This document shows, in pieces, positions 22,701 through 34,349 of a stretch of DNA of 64,000 nucleotides (position 1 is its first letter; the number at the start of each line of letters is the position of its first letter). This DNA comes from Beroe forskalii (Eukaryota; Ctenophora; Nuda; Beroida; Beroidae), in assembly GCA_011033025.1 (NCBI GenBank), contig WFMF01000008.1:1431001-1495000 (forward strand), written 5' to 3'. Below the pieces are notes generated by a model, which saw only the letters and a list, made by a program, of their open reading frames with translations, ran no database searches and was not told where the DNA came from. The translations under genes were made by a program, and so were the position numbers.

Positions 22701-25700
22701 CATTCCTCGGTAACCAATCACCATCCTTCCACCGTGCACACCAAGGTAGTAGATATCCCGGAGTGGTCCGTTCATCCAATCCATGGTAATGATTCTTGCT
22801 ATGGAGTTATATGGACTAAAGAGAGTAGCGGTCTGTGGGTCCGGGAAGAGGTTCGCGAAGAGGGGATATATATATCAGGGGGCTGGCAAGCCCCCCGCGG
22901 CGGTTTGCGAGCCCGAGGGCCCGAAGGGCCCGAGGGCGAGCATTGGACGGCAGACCTAACAGTGCGAGGGCCGAAGGCCCGAGCGCGAGCCCGAGGACCC
23001 GAAGGGTCCGAGGGCGAGCATTGGACGGCTATTCTAACAGTACACGAGCCTCCGAGCATCGGGAGTGAGTTTTCTTAACTTTGCTTGCCAGCCCCCAACT
23101 ATATGTTTTCATGGATTCACCATATTTCACGTTGAAATTTGAGCAAATTCCCGTTGCCGAAATCGCACTAAAATTTGAACATCACATGTTTAGGGTCAAA
23201 GGTGCAACTGTCAAAATTTCAGGTCAATCGGATGAAAATGACCGAGTTATTACAACTTGAATATTGCCAAAATCGAGGGTGTTCTTGTTAAATTGGGTTA
23301 CGACCATATATACATACATATATATATACATACATACATATATATAGATATATAGAGGTATATACATATACGAGAGATGACGCTTTAGTGCGAAGTATAC
23401 CCTATTTAAACGGCGATATCTCGGGAACCATAAAAGATACAGAGCTCATCGACCCAGCGTTGTAAAGTAGAAAGATAGAACTTGCAGTTAGTGACCTTAA
23501 AAACTATTTTACGTCATGATAATGACGTCATAATGACGTCACAAAACTAAGAATTTCAAATGTCAATTTTCCCAAAATAGGCGTTTTTCAACGCAATTTT
23601 TCGGTATGAAGCTTTCGAGATAGAAAAAAATGCTCCTGTTAGCGCAGAAAGGAAATTTAATGTACTTTCCAAAGATGTGGTCGAAAAGTTCCGGGCTCTA
23701 CGGCATCATTGAGATATTTGCGATTGTTCGAAGCACTTTGACACGAAAAATTTCCAAAACTGGCAAATCTTGTGAAGCTAGTGGAGAGAGAACGACCACC
23801 CCAGAACTTCATCTTTGGATATGTTGTCGGTCATAGTCCCAACTGTGTAAATGAATGGGTCTCAGATAGCTCATCTAATTTAATGACGTAATTGTGACGT
23901 CATCAGTAATGCTAGGTAACGCGAATTTTTACGCGTGATTTGACGCCAAAATTCAATATCACGGCACAGAAAAAGGTGATATTTTTCCCAAAACCAAAAG
24001 GATTTGGTTGTGATGGTCCGCGGCGGTTTTAAGGCGTTCTTTACTGTAAAACCCATGATATGAGAAAGAACGCGACGGTTAAAACTGCCGCAACGGCACT
24101 TTTTGATGCATCAAAGTTACGTGAATGCTGTATGTTTTATAAGTGACGTTGCAGCGGTTTTAACCGTCGCGTTCTTTCTCATATCATGGGTTTTACAGTA
24201 AAGAACGCCTTAAAACCGCCGCGGACCATCACAACCAAATCCTTTTTGGTTTTGGGAAAATAATATATATAAGACAAAGACTAGTGCGATATCAAGCGAA
24301 CGAAAAAGCGCCGTAAACTCAACTAGCACTGTTGAATCTAATACCCAGCAGAACACAAGCCATGTGACAAAAGCAAAAGTCAAAACATCTGCTGCCAGCG
24401 GTATAAAGGAGAGTAGTGCTAATTCAATAATAACCGTGAGTAATTCACAATTTGCTGTAAATAACACATTCAGTTCGCAAATATCACTTAGAATATGTAG
24501 GCTAGAAATAAAAAAACAGATAATGAGGTATAATTGCAATTGCCAAAAACCGATTCCTCAAGGAATGATGACGTATTAATAACAAATTCATACCACTAAG
24601 ACAATATACCCATGTCTTCTACTCGAGTTGGAACTCACCAATACTGCTGCCCCCAACAGCTCCCAGTATATCCTGTGCCCTTTGGATGGAATCGTCACTG
24701 AAACACGTTGACGCTGTTTTCATCAGACTCGGGTTCAACGTTAACGCTATCGTCTGAAATGGGGTTTACTCAAATTAAAATAATTATACTGTACGATAAT
24801 TATACTGTGATATTAATAATCAATTAGTTCATCCTAAGAGAAAGGCACACTCTTCTCTTCACTGTCAATTAGTAGTATCTCATTGTAACAACTTAACAAC
24901 ACGGTATTTGATAATTTGGTGTATGAAGACGCGATTAATGTCAAGCATTCTTGGGAAAATATACGCACATAGATTAGCAAGTTTATTTTGCTGGTTATTT
25001 TAGGATAAATTTACAAATTCTCGGTCCTCCCGTGACATAAAATCAAGTACATGATTATCGTTATACGTGATAACATGTGAAATTGAAGCGAGTTAGAACT
25101 ATAAATCAGTGTCAGGTTTCCAAGTTTTCCAGCATCACAACGTTATTTCCAGCACAGTTCAGGGTTCGTACGGGTGCAATGTGATCTAACTTGTATCGTG
25201 TTTCTTCTTACGCAGTACATAACTTTATTATTCTTGATGCACGCATTATCTTGCCTGGAAGCTCATTCCATTTATTGCTTACAGTAGTTTGACTCGTGAT
25301 CGTAATTTTCTTTCATTCCGCTGTAAAATATCACATATCCTTATAGAGAACTGTCGGTTCTATACAGTGAGACACAACTTATCTTCTAAGTATCATATTC
25401 CTGATAAAACTAAGATTTACATTTCCACAGAGCTGAATCTTTTCGTGGTAGCTAGTAGGACCACTTGTCGAACCACTTTACCTCTTACCTTCAAGTCCTT
25501 ATTTCCCTTCCTCATTCCTCAATCCTCATTCCCCCTCCTCAGTCTTGATATTCCCTATTTGAGACCATGTCCCCACCTCACCTACCCCTCCTCCTGCTTC
25601 TACCTCAGTGCTTGCACTGCTACGATTGTTACGACCAGAAGTGCCGCGGAACGGGTGACTTCGCCACCACCTACATCACCTGTGACCAGGAGTTTAACCG

Positions 25701-28678
25701 GTGTGACTCGGACCCCATGGTCGGCGGCTACCCCATCTGCAAGGAAGGGCCCCCCGGGGCGGGGGTGTACTGCCGGCACAGCAACTTCGACTGCGCTACA
25801 GACGAGGACGGGATCGCGTACTGCGACTACCCGAGCTACGAGACGGACTGGGTCATCATAGGGCCGTGTCTGGGGGGCGGCGTCATCCTAGTGATCTGCG
25901 TGGTGTGCTGCTGCGCGCGCATGCAGAAACCAGTCAACCACACCTTCATCATCCAGCCCCCTGCGGGGGCCGCTGAGACCAGTCAGCCTTGGGTGCTTAA
26001 CACGGCCTCCGCCCAGCCAGTGTTGCTACACAAGCCTGGAGAACCGGGTTATGGTGCTACTGGGAGCACGAGCCTGGGTGGGGCCGAGCTGCCCCCGGGG
26101 TACTCGGGGAAAGCTGAGGACTCGGTGGAGCCTCCGGCTTACGAACCAGTCAGTCCTACAGCGCCACCACACACCGAGTACAATATCTACCCGAGCATAT
26201 GATGACAGATTGACAGGGGTGTGCAATATGATGATGAAAGTAGTCGGGTTTCTCCCTGAGTTTCACTCACTCCTTACCTCTTTAGTGAGTTATTGTTGCT
26301 ACTTGCTACCATCAAATGTGGCCATTCGAACAGTTGAGCCAGTATTGGACATGAATGTGCACGATTTTTTGTTATTTTTTCCTGTTCCCAATCGCGTTTT
26401 TGTTTTACAAAAAGGCATTGAGAAAAGGTTAGCAGAGATCGTGTTTTGTGGGGTCTGTGTGTATACTACCTTTACGCGTACTGTTAAATATGAAATAGGT
26501 GGTGTGATCCGATTTGGTATGCGTGTATGTACGTATGCACGTATGCTCCATTTTCAAGCATTCAGCTGCTCCTTTATAATATCACTCGCGTCAATATAGC
26601 TTGGTGTAGTGGTATCCTGTACAGTGCGCACTGCAGCTTGCTTACAGGTATTCCAGTTCAATGCTCTGTCCATCCTAATGCTGAAACTAGGAGATTGCTT
26701 CTTTTCAACAACTTCATTATTCTTCAATTTCACCAAACTTGTCAATGACAAGAGGTGCATGAATGTTCATCGATTTTCTTGGAAATTTCCATCAAATTTT
26801 GATTGAGTTTCAATCAAATTTTAACATTTTTTTCTTTCAAACAGGAGACAATTCACAATGTGCAATTTGAGTTTGATCAATGTATGATTATTGACCTTAG
26901 CAATTGAGCTGAGGAAAGTAGAGATGAAATTTTGCCCTGGTACCTGAATCCTGATGAATTAACGATTTCTGAATCTTCTATCTTGGTTAGTAAATCCTTC
27001 TCTTCAAGTTGGCAAGGTTGATCTTAAAATCACAAATTTCGATGCCCAGGTTGGATATCAATATTCACCATGAGAAATCCTCGATCAAGTTTTTTATTTT
27101 AAAGTGAGCCCTGACTGTGATAGCTGACTGCTGAGCAACATAAACTCAAACTACAGAAACTTGCAAGGACAGAAAATAATGCGATTTCGTATGATATAAT
27201 TATTGTCATCAATGGAAATGTTTGATAATGCGCAACGCTTGATATGGGCACGAGATGTCACACAAAACTCAAAAGGAAACAACCAAGAATGAATGGGTAC
27301 GCGCGCAAACAGAACATCACACAGAACATGGCAGGTGTTGCGCGCAACAGAACGTGGCAGGTGTTGCGCGCGCAATAAAAATGCACGTGCGATTTATGAT
27401 CACGTACGGACTTAACTGTTTCATGAAATTTAAGCGCTCGCCGATGTTAGAGAAAACGAGCGCAATTATTGTTTTCAGTCTATACTCATGGATGAAATAT
27501 CTATAAAATTGATTCAATGATGTTGGTACTTTGGTATCATGATGTGACACCTGATAGCAGTGTTTTTAAATCGTCAACTCATCGTGTCAGTAAGCGAGAC
27601 GTGCAATGGTCGACGATCAAATGATGGTATGTTTTTATACCAGCCCCGGGGAACAGGAAATTAAGCGCCTGCATACGGGAACAACGGGCACAAGAAATGC
27701 GCCGGCAGGCGCAATTCTAGTCATATCCTGGATGTAATAAAGTTTTAGAATTTATTGTTTTGTACCCTATTTCTCTGTTCTGTTTTGATTGGCTGATTCC
27801 ATAGTACTTTGGATTTTGGTAATAACTTGGTCCTATTTCGATGCTTAGGGCAAAACGCAAGGCATTCTCAGTAGACTTTGAGCTCGGGCCTTGTTCGTAA
27901 ATTTTCCAAAAAATATGCTCGATTATGCCCAAAAATGACCGTTATTCGCATGTCTCCCAACTATTTCTTACTTTACTATTACCAAATCGTAACCCAAGTA
28001 TACCCGGCGTTTTGTCCCGAATATGCCCCGTCATGCACACTATAAAAGTTTAAATCGGTATTGGACGGAATAACCTTACCTCTCTGACAAAAGAAATGGG
28101 TTTTTGCCCCATGGCATGGGCATCCCCAATGTTGGCTCTGATGACTTGGGTAAACGGCATTTCCTTCCCCTGGGAGAGACTATGGTAATTCGAGGTTTAA
28201 TTCTTTAATAACTAAATCACGGTTACACGTTCATCTACAGCAACATATTTTTATGCGGAAAGAGTAAGGAATTTTCACTAAATTTGAAGCCTATTTTACG
28301 CCATGCAGCCACACATTTAAGTTTCTAACATTTCTGCGAACAAACAATAGAATCTAATTTTCAGAACTGTAATCATTGATCCATGTTCCATCAATCATTA
28401 CAGGGGCAGTTCAAACTGCACTTGCGAGTCTTTTGAGTGCGTGGAGTAAGTTTTTGCGGCGTGTAGGCATATGACTAACATGTCTGTGCGCCACACAAAC
28501 TAACGCCGTGCACACAAAAGACATACAAACTGCAGTTCGAACTTTCACCGTTAGTACCTGTTTGAGGTCTTTCTCCAGTTCGCCAGCCCGGATGACAATG
28601 GGTCCTCTGACTGCGTACTGCATCTCCTTGACACAAGGGTTCATGTTTGATAGGCTGAGCATGCTTATAGCTCCTTTC
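13731..28678 (-). CDS. GPT: Alanine aminotransferase (GPT/ALT), seven exons seen, last exon frame-broken
   Basis: This PLP enzyme interconverts alanine plus 2-oxoglutarate with pyruvate plus glutamate. Exons in gene order: 28558-28678, 28080-28169, 24639-24753, 21682-21812, 16702-16818, 16317 to about 16411, and 13731-14471. Diagnostic stretches: [77 protein letters not shown]+[23 protein letters not shown] with the PLP lysine; [25 protein letters not shown]. All agree with ALT in order. Exons 1-4 join in phase; the junction into exon 6 does not with canonical AG. Exon 7 has at least three frame changes or stops between about 14095 and 14290 (minus strand), while its last about 105 codons are open. 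The first exon(s), with any targeting sequence, were not found between 28.7 and 29.8 kb. It could be an active gene with consensus errors or a decaying copy. Confidence 0.87.
14100..14300 (-). pseudogene. Frame-disrupted segment of the alanine aminotransferase last exon
   Basis: On the minus strand the reading frame that covers MADEVYQDN and SFKKVL must shift to reach LASFHS, shifts again after the glycine-rich RG stretch, hits stops, and shifts again before [13 protein letters not shown]. The ALT-like peptides on either side are all recognisable in one of three frames, so the disruptions look like single-base gains or losses. This could be recent pseudogenisation or uncorrected consensus errors. 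Confidence 0.7.
14650..15220. repeat. GA-rich tract plus about 28 x 17-base GGTACC repeat
   Basis: This lies in alanine aminotransferase intron 6. A GGAAGGAAGGAATGAAGGAA-like tract at 14655-14727 is followed by an array with unit ACGGTACCTTATTAACA from about 14727 to 15215, whose units vary by single bases. A KpnI-type GGTACC palindrome recurs in most units. It does not touch an exon. Confidence 0.8.
15221..16316. other. Intron 6 remainder, no supported feature
   Basis: The stretch has three diverged repeats of about 70-90 bases containing GACGTTGACACCACT (15300-15470), then AT-rich sequence. No exon is seen. Confidence 0.4.
16950..17479. mobile_element. piggyBac-like MITE inserted in the splice-donor array
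   Basis: The 530-bp element has inverted ends AGGGATGGTAAAGTTTT and AAAACTATACCATCCCT. It is flanked on both sides by TTAA (16946-16949 and 17480-17483). TTAA is the piggyBac target, and here it falls within the array unit GATGTTAACATG, so the empty site is given by neighbouring units. There is no transposase. Confidence 0.82.
18685..18986 (+). mobile_element. tRNA-derived SINE inserted in the splice-donor array
   Basis: A tRNA-like head carries an A box (TAGCGCAGTGGTTAGGGCG) and a B box (GGTTCGATTCC) at about 18692-18750. A tRNA-unrelated body follows, and then a short A-rich 3' end (AAACCTTCGAAATAAA). It splits one array unit. The tRNA part shows A/B-box Pol III promoter logic, but its body continues past the 3' acceptor position, so it is a SINE and not a tRNA gene. 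Confidence 0.8.
19037..19204. mobile_element. Harbinger-like MITE inserted in the splice-donor array
   Basis: The 168-bp element has inverted ends GGGATCGTTCACATATTACG and TATGTGAACGATCCC. It is flanked by TAA on both sides (19034-19036, 19205-19207), which fits the 3-bp TWA target of PIF/Harbinger. The interior has C-rich runs. A truncated second copy in reverse orientation is at about 59437-59573. Confidence 0.75.
21900..22418. other. Intron 3 of alanine aminotransferase, no feature seen
   Basis: AT-rich sequence without recognisable repeat or exon. Confidence 0.4.
22419..22784 (-). CDS. Unrecognised coding-like segment inside alanine aminotransferase intron
   Basis: This is an open minus-strand frame of 121 codons ending in TAG. 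It stays open upstream to about 22868, where a TIR element cuts in. Composition is protein-like, rich in W, Y, H and [77 protein letters not shown] do not recognise the family. Codon use is more GC-rich than the surrounding intron. It may be the last exon or 3' fragment of an unrelated gene, a retrocopy or a transposon-borne gene, truncated by the element at 22878-23096. It has the same strand as the host gene but fits nowhere in ALT. Confidence 0.4.
   Translation of the reverse strand: MDWMNGPLRDIYYLGVHGGRMVIGYRGMGRIHFMEHGTLRQFGDTNWMEQNQKYGDRQCWYAEFPIVSFPCTVRITGHTTPHCGGRTGRVTKPAVETWTFVEIGPDGAPIRQNINSNKEWF
22878..23096. mobile_element. GC-rich TIR element with two internal tandem units
   Basis: Ends GGGGGCTGGCAAG and CTTGCCAGCCCCC are inverted repeats. 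Inside, two units of about 85 bases share GAGGGCGAGCATTGGACGGC. Its GC content contrasts sharply with the flanks. It lies directly upstream of the unrecognised coding-like segment. Confidence 0.7.
23097..23982. other. Intronic sequence with TA/CA microsatellite
   Basis: A CATATATATACATA-type microsatellite lies at about 23308-23372. The rest (calculated codons full of stops) may be old transposon sequence, but I found no ends. Confidence 0.4.
23983..24260. mobile_element. Foldback element, about 110-bp arms
   Basis: The left arm from TTTTCCCAAAACCAAAAGGA reads through GGTCCGCGGCGGTTTTAAGG and TAAAACCCATGATATGAG to GACGGTTAAAACTGC. The right arm is its reverse complement with a few mismatches, separated by about 50 bases (24094-24145). 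There is no coding capacity. No clear target-site duplication was found. Confidence 0.75.
25567..26202 (+). CDS. Small cysteine-rich type I membrane protein with PPxY motif, nested gene
   Basis: This is a 211-residue single-exon frame opposite to, and inside, an alanine aminotransferase intron. Residues 1-17 form a signal peptide ([15 protein letters not shown]). Residues about 18-92 form a cysteine-rich ectodomain ([49 protein letters not shown]). Residues about 93-115 are a membrane segment ([20 protein letters not shown]) with juxtamembrane cysteines that could be palmitoylated. The cytoplasmic tail is proline-rich with PPGYS and PPAYEPV, the latter a PPxY WW-ligand. Architecture resembles Shisa, CYYR1 or VOPP1 proteins, but I cannot assign one. 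The GC-rich codons contrast with the intron around it and support a real gene. Confidence 0.68.
   Translation: MSPPHLPLLLLLPQCLHCYDCYDQKCRGTGDFATTYITCDQEFNRCDSDPMVGGYPICKEGPPGAGVYCRHSNFDCATDEDGIAYCDYPSYETDWVIIGPCLGGGVILVICVVCCCARMQKPVNHTFIIQPPAGAAETSQPWVLNTASAQPVLLHKPGEPGYGATGSTSLGGAELPPGYSGKAEDSVEPPAYEPVSPTAPPHTEYNIYPSI
26203..28079. other. 3' region of nested gene and ALT intron 2
   Basis: No exon seen. A GCGCGCAACAGAACGTGGCA-type double repeat lies at about 27318-27375. Confidence 0.4.
27655..27719 (-). repeat. Dispersed repeat, copy 2 (inverted relative to 5143-5203)
   Basis: Reads GAAATTAAGCGCCTGCATAC onward to GCCGGCAGGCGCAATT, the reverse complement of the copy in MRPL13 intron 3 with small differences. 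Confidence 0.65.
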
Positions 28679-28800
28679 CTGAGGTGGGCCATAGACCTGA
28701 GGGTTCTGATCAGGTTCAAAATAATGCAGTCATTGAGGTGAGCGATAAGCCTGGGGGGTCTGCTTAGATTCAAAATAATGCAGTTATTGGGGTAGGCCAT
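28679..28800 (-). repeat. Two-fold duplication at the 3' splice site of the first ALT exon seen
   Basis: Immediately upstream of the exon on the minus strand, two diverged units share TGCATTATTTTGAA, then a CAG, then ATSGCYCACCTCA. The second unit ends in the acceptor CACCTCAG used by the exon (start 28678). So acceptor-side sequence is duplicated here. Confidence 0.6.
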
Positions 28801-29853
28801 AGGGTAGAGAGTTCCAATAACTTAATTAAGTTCTTGTCTTATATAGATAATTATTCGAGATTGATTCATTCATGTGATACTCCGCAAAAGACAACTCATA
28901 AATCGTATGAAATACAAATATAATTGAATAGGTATATGATAATAATAATTGATAATTATGTGGTAGGCAACATATTCTTGAAGTTCAACGAAGAAAAATT
29001 TCTATTGAGAAGAAACGTTGTTAGCAACAAGATTTTAATCGAATTTTCCTCGAAATTTTTTATTTTAATCGTCGTTTAATGCAGCTCACAGTTCAAAAAA
29101 GCACTGTATGTACTCCAAACTACATTAAAATTAGATACAAATACCATGACATAGGAATAAACACTTCACACTTGATTTATTTTGGTTGACCATCTGAGGC
29201 TGATCGGTTTTGAATTTCAGTTCTCTAACAATTTCAGTTCTCTAACAATTGACAACAACAAACACGAACTAGACAATTCAAAACATAATAAGCTTGACTA
29301 GAAGGCCTGGTTCCTATCATAAGTCTAAAAGTATGGGATTTTGAGAAACAATAATTAGATTGAACATAATATCTTAATTTGATTTGTAATGTCTTTTGAC
29401 TGTCCTAAGACCTTAGAAACGACTTAAAAGCCATACTGACTGCATTTCATGCCTGACAGGTTCTTATTTCAATGAAAACAGGTATTGAACTTCTAACAGA
29501 TGTTGCTGGTACAGTGGTACACTTAATTTGAAGGAACCCATCATAAATAACTGCTGAACTCTAACTTTGTATACCATTATAACAAGTTGAGCAATGAGCA
29601 TTGAACATCTATTTATCATCGATGCAAACTTACACATATCAACCCCAGATGTCAAGAATATTTCTAGATCTATGGATAATAGATATTGGGTACAGTAGCT
29701 ATCATTACATCATTGCTAATTGATAATAGAAACTCATTGAATGCTTGGTAATAGAGAAACCAGCCTCATATATGTCACTTCACAACATTCAATATGATAA
29801 TATATATCAGGACTACCACACACAGAGGAAACAAGTCTCTATTCCAGTCCTCC
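28801..29853. other. Spacer between PSMD3 and ALT
   Basis: AT-rich. The ALT 5' exon(s) and promoter should be here or be missing; I could not identify a starting exon. A small direct repeat of ATTTCAGTTCTCTAACAA occurs at about 29213-29250. Confidence 0.4.
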
Positions 29854-31747
29854 CTACAGCAAACCATCATCCTCCTCCTCAGCTATCTCCTTAGCATACT
29901 CCAGATCCTGTTGTTCTCTCTCACGCTGCTTCTGGGCATCTTCCAGATTATCATTGTATGACTTGGGAGGGAACCGCATTGCTTTGATGCTGTGGTTGTG
30001 GATGTCCAAGCAGAATCGGATGCGCTCATGGTAAGCTTTCAGGGGTTCATTAGTACTGTAAAGATCAACACTGCTGCTACTCTGCATGTACCCATGCTCA
30101 TGGTCGATGGTAGCTTCTATTACACCATCGTGAATTGCCTGCAATATTTCAATTTAATGGGAATTTGATCACACATGATAGAACATCCAGCAATGGTCAG
30201 ATAAATACTAAAATATAATTTTGTTCCACCGACCACCAATCAATGATAGATTTACATCTGGCATCAAAATAAAAGTTTGACAGTTTTAATTTTTTAATTA
30301 AAAAATAAATGAAAATTTAAAAAAAAACTTAGATCGACTATAATAGCAATAAGGAAATTATCAGAAAAGATGTCTGCAGTGCAAGAAAAAACATGGTCTG
30401 TCTTTGCTTTACCTTTGCTATAATGTATTCAGCATCTTCAGGACTATCTAACTGGAGTTTTTCAGCAACATCTGCCAAACTGATCCTACTATAGCTTGCA
30501 GCAACACTCTTTATACCTGCATTAGGATGTTTCGCTAAAAGAACAATGCTATGTGTACCTGTTTAGTGATTAAACTGATGTGGAAAATCATTGATTATGT
30601 TCATACTTTCATATAATTGACTGGCCAGTGGCTATAGTCTATAGAATATTGATGGGAATGAGAATACTCTATTACCTGTCTTGATAACATTGTGTCGTAA
30701 TCTGTTAATCAATGTAAGGGTCCCTTCCTTCATAAACTTTTCAGAGTATTTTTCTAGGACCACAGAGAATTTCCCAAGATCTCCAGCAAGCACAGCCTGA
30801 GTGAGTTGCAAGTATGGTTGCAATGAAAGTCTCAGATGTTGATCTCTGAAAGTGTGGCGTTCAGGAACTTCACCAAGCAGTAGTTGCACAACAACTAACA
30901 ACTTTGTTGCAGCTTGTTTGAAACCCACAGCAGCATTTTGGGGAGCCTTTCTAATAGCTTGATTCAAGTTCTTGAATGCTTCCGAGTAATCAAGTTGAGT
31001 TGCTTTAATCTTACCAAGATAGAAGAGATATCTAGCACTTTCATTATTGTTGGCTTGTTCAGGAAATGTTGTTTTACTAATCAGTTTTTCAGCCTGTTCA
31101 TAGAGATTGTAATGAATATAGTTTCGAAGCAGTAAATTAAGAAGCATTGCCTGCCCTTCAGTGTCATGTCGTAGAGTTGATGTACGTAGCCGTCCATGCA
31201 GGAGTGTTCTCACTTCATGTAACCTTCCAGCCATTTCAAAAGCCCTGCTATAGTAAAAGAAACATCTAGCTCCAAGCAAATGCATGGTGGGTTTGTTCAA
31301 TGACATAACTCTGTTTATCAAAGCCTGGGCACATGGTATACTGTCATTTATTCTGTTGTTGTCTAAGAGATTGATCAAGGCAAGAAGGTGAACATAAATC
31401 TCAGTCAATACACTTCTCACATGACTTTTTTCATCTTTACTTTCAGAACTAACAAAATAAGCCATCAAAGTTGTTTTGAAGTCATATGCATCAGATATGT
31501 ATGTTTTACAAATTTGATGTAGAACAGCATCATTCAATCTCTTTCGAGTGGATGCCAATTGTCTTAGAACACGTTGAACAAATCTAGGTTCCTTGTTCAC
31601 AATGCTCTTTTCAATGATCCCCATGTGTTCTTTGATATCTTCAATGGTCAAAGCATCAATTTCAGATTGAGGTTTGGGTGTTTCTTCTTTCATTTCAACA
31701 TCAGGGTCCTCACTCTTCCCTTTCTTTGCTGCTATTTTGGCTGCCAT
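29854..31747 (-). CDS. PSMD3: 26S proteasome non-ATPase regulatory subunit 3 (Rpn3), three exons
   Basis: This is a PCI-domain scaffold subunit of the 19S lid. Exons are 30676-31747, 30413-30516 and 29854-30138, with GT-AG borders and phases that match. The start is ATG 31747 ([20 protein letters not shown]). Exon 1 carries the long helical-repeat region ([40 protein letters not shown]) and the PCI start ([20 protein letters not shown]). Exon 2 reads [20 protein letters not shown], the winged-helix part. Exon 3 reads [20 protein letters not shown] and ends in the acidic [20 protein letters not shown] typical of Rpn3. Total is about 485 residues, near the family's usual 500-530. It is complete and undisturbed, with few introns compared with its neighbours. 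Confidence 0.95.
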
Positions 31748-32139
31748 ATTCACTACCTCAGATGAATTTATATTTTAGTAACAACTTTCATCACATCCCC
31801 TTGATTCTGAAATGCCTGCAGGAAATGCCTATAGGTGGGAATGTCATTGTCCCAAATGTCCCAATTTACTTTTTTGAGTGAGGGAGTGTCATTAGAGACA
31901 TTTGGGACAATTGGGACAGATAAAAAGTGGGAAGAATTAGTGACTTTTGAATTGATCCCTGTTTTGTGGCTTGACTGTACAAACATGACTGTAAATCAAT
32001 TGTATTCCAAAGATAAAAGATACTAATTGATACCTGTTTTTATCATTCAAGTAACTTCTGACAGAGAATTATACTACTACACCATACTACACCATACTAA
32101 AACTCTACTATCTTATATATAATTTGGAGATGGCACATG

Positions 32140-32290
32140 AATTATGTATGTGCAGGCACACAGTTTAAATTTGAGCTTGCCAAGAAAATGGCAAGGAAAA
32201 CAAAGGCTAAGCTGGGATACGTTGCCCCGTTGCTATTGAAACCGATTTTTGTGCACGTGCAGATTATGATCAGTTCTATGCAAGTGCTTT
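32140..32290 (+). repeat. Dispersed repeat, also at 50100-50260 inverted
   Basis: Shared blocks include AAATTTGAGCTTGCCAAGA, AAGGCTAAGCTGGG, and GTGCAGATTATGATCAGTTC, in the same order in reverse complement at 50100-50260. The second copy abuts the 5' end of the LINE, so it may be the LINE's 5' UTR or a separate SINE-like unit. Confidence 0.6.
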
Positions 32291-34349
32291 CTATCATGCT
32301 ACGACTGTTTAATGCTTTGCTGTAGTTTTTGCAAATTTTTGACCTTTCCTTAACTTTAAAGTCAAGGTCTCTTGATGGAGAAAGGACATAACTTGAATTA
32401 TGGAGGATATTCCAGATGGATTGCTTTCATTGTGGCAGAGGTAGTTCGATAATCAAAGTTGAGTCGGTGAAAACAGTAGTAACTGCAGTTGTGAAATGAA
32501 GGGTTTAGTAACGAGTAAAAATTACTAAACGTCATATTACACATGAGGGCCGAAGTAATTATTACAAGTTATTAAACTGAATTATGCACCGACTTTACTC
32601 GAAAAAATGGCAATATTTTGAAACACAAGGAAATGTTTTAAATTAAGATTTGAAGGTACAGTTTGCTCAACTGTGGAAAATAAATTATTACGCACTGTTC
32701 TATTGCACCATTAAATTATTCGGCAGAGGTGCGCAATCGATTCATCAAAGTTGGTGCCTATAGGGTTTCTGAATGCATAGCATTAACACACCTGGAAGGT
32801 GCATAATTTACCGTTATGGTTACAAGGTGTGCACAATTCAATCGATTTGTGCACAGACAGTTCCTGGCCTGTGAACAAAACAAAATTGTCCAATGTCAGT
32901 GTCAGTATGAGAACCAGTTGTCAGAATTAACATCATCTTGCAATCAAAACGGAACGCTGGAACAAAACTCACATGGTTAAGCACATCTAAGACTAACCAA
33001 CGAATTTGATCTATTTTTCACTCTGCTCCTTCATAAATTTTTTTGAATATTTGTTTTTTTGCTCATAACTTTTGACTTCTGATCTAATTAGATAATAATA
33101 ATAATAATATCAATTTTTTACAGCACTCATTTTAATAATATCCTTTCTTCCCATATAAAAAGAGGCGAATTCCATGTGCTGAGGGCAGACATCAAGTCAA
33201 TTATGAAAACTGTTTTTGATGCGGTAAAAAGTATCCAATCAATTCAAATGGCAGTGTTTAAAACTTGCAAAGGAGGTGCTGCGTAGCAGCGCCAAGTGAG
33301 CTGTGTGTGAGCTGTGCGTTTGCTGTGTGTTTGCTAGTAAAGTATAATTATTACCCTGTTGGGGCTCAAACTCTAGTGTGATCATTATTGATATATCACT
33401 CCTTTATAGAACTACTGTACAGTGGGGAATAAGTACAGTAAAGCTTACCCATGAAACTCAAAGTAAAGACAGTTAAAAAATTAAAAAAAGAGAATAAATT
33501 TAAAAAAAAAGATTAAAAAAAAACTTGGCCCATGGCCAGTCGGTTACCCAAGCAGTCCATTTAAAAAGATAAAGAAAAGAAGGCTTGCCCCCTGAAAAAG
33601 CATACTTGAAAACAGTATAAAATTTTTTTGCTTTACAGCAACATGGTTCAACAAAAAAACTCTTCACAAAATTACATCGTTCATTTCAACACATCCAAGG
33701 TCTTATCTATAAAGGTGTATGGGTATATTACAAACATATCAAAGAATTGCAAACCGATTTTATACTTCAAGGATCGAAACAGGAGGAGGAAGAAACTAAA
33801 CTGTGAATCATCAGTGGTTACCCTACAGATGTAAGGTCCTCCCTTGTCAACTGCAATGAGAATGTCTACATCAGCAGGTGGCAAGAGAGACTGGAGAGGT
33901 TTTGGCCCACCATACCTCTCACCATACCTCTCTGGGCCACCCAGAACTCTGAAAATCCTGAGCATCACAGTTTAGCAAGGAAGGGGAGGAAGGACATAAA
34001 ATTCAAAAGAAGTGGAACATTAGTGGGAGAGTAAAATCTTGATATCTAAAGTGGCTAATGTTGGTTCAAAAGATATTGGTTTGTAAAATATACAACTGCT
34101 AAAATCGTTGGTGTTATAAGAGATACACTAGTCAATAAAATATTTTACAATGTGTTCATGGCTTCATAACTTAAATGCAACATAAAATAATTCAATATGA
34201 ATCAACATCCCTATCTAGGTGCCAAAAATTACAAATAAATAAATAAAGGCACAAGCTTAATTAATTGATTAAAAAACAAAATAAACATGCAATGTGTTAC
34301 TTTGAATAAATTATTGAAATGAAATACATTAAAACCTAAAAACTTGTCC

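Noticed and set aside
33830..33965. Protein-like minus-strand frame as an exon
   Set aside because: Short, weak donor, no partner exon found; not supported enough for a gene call.
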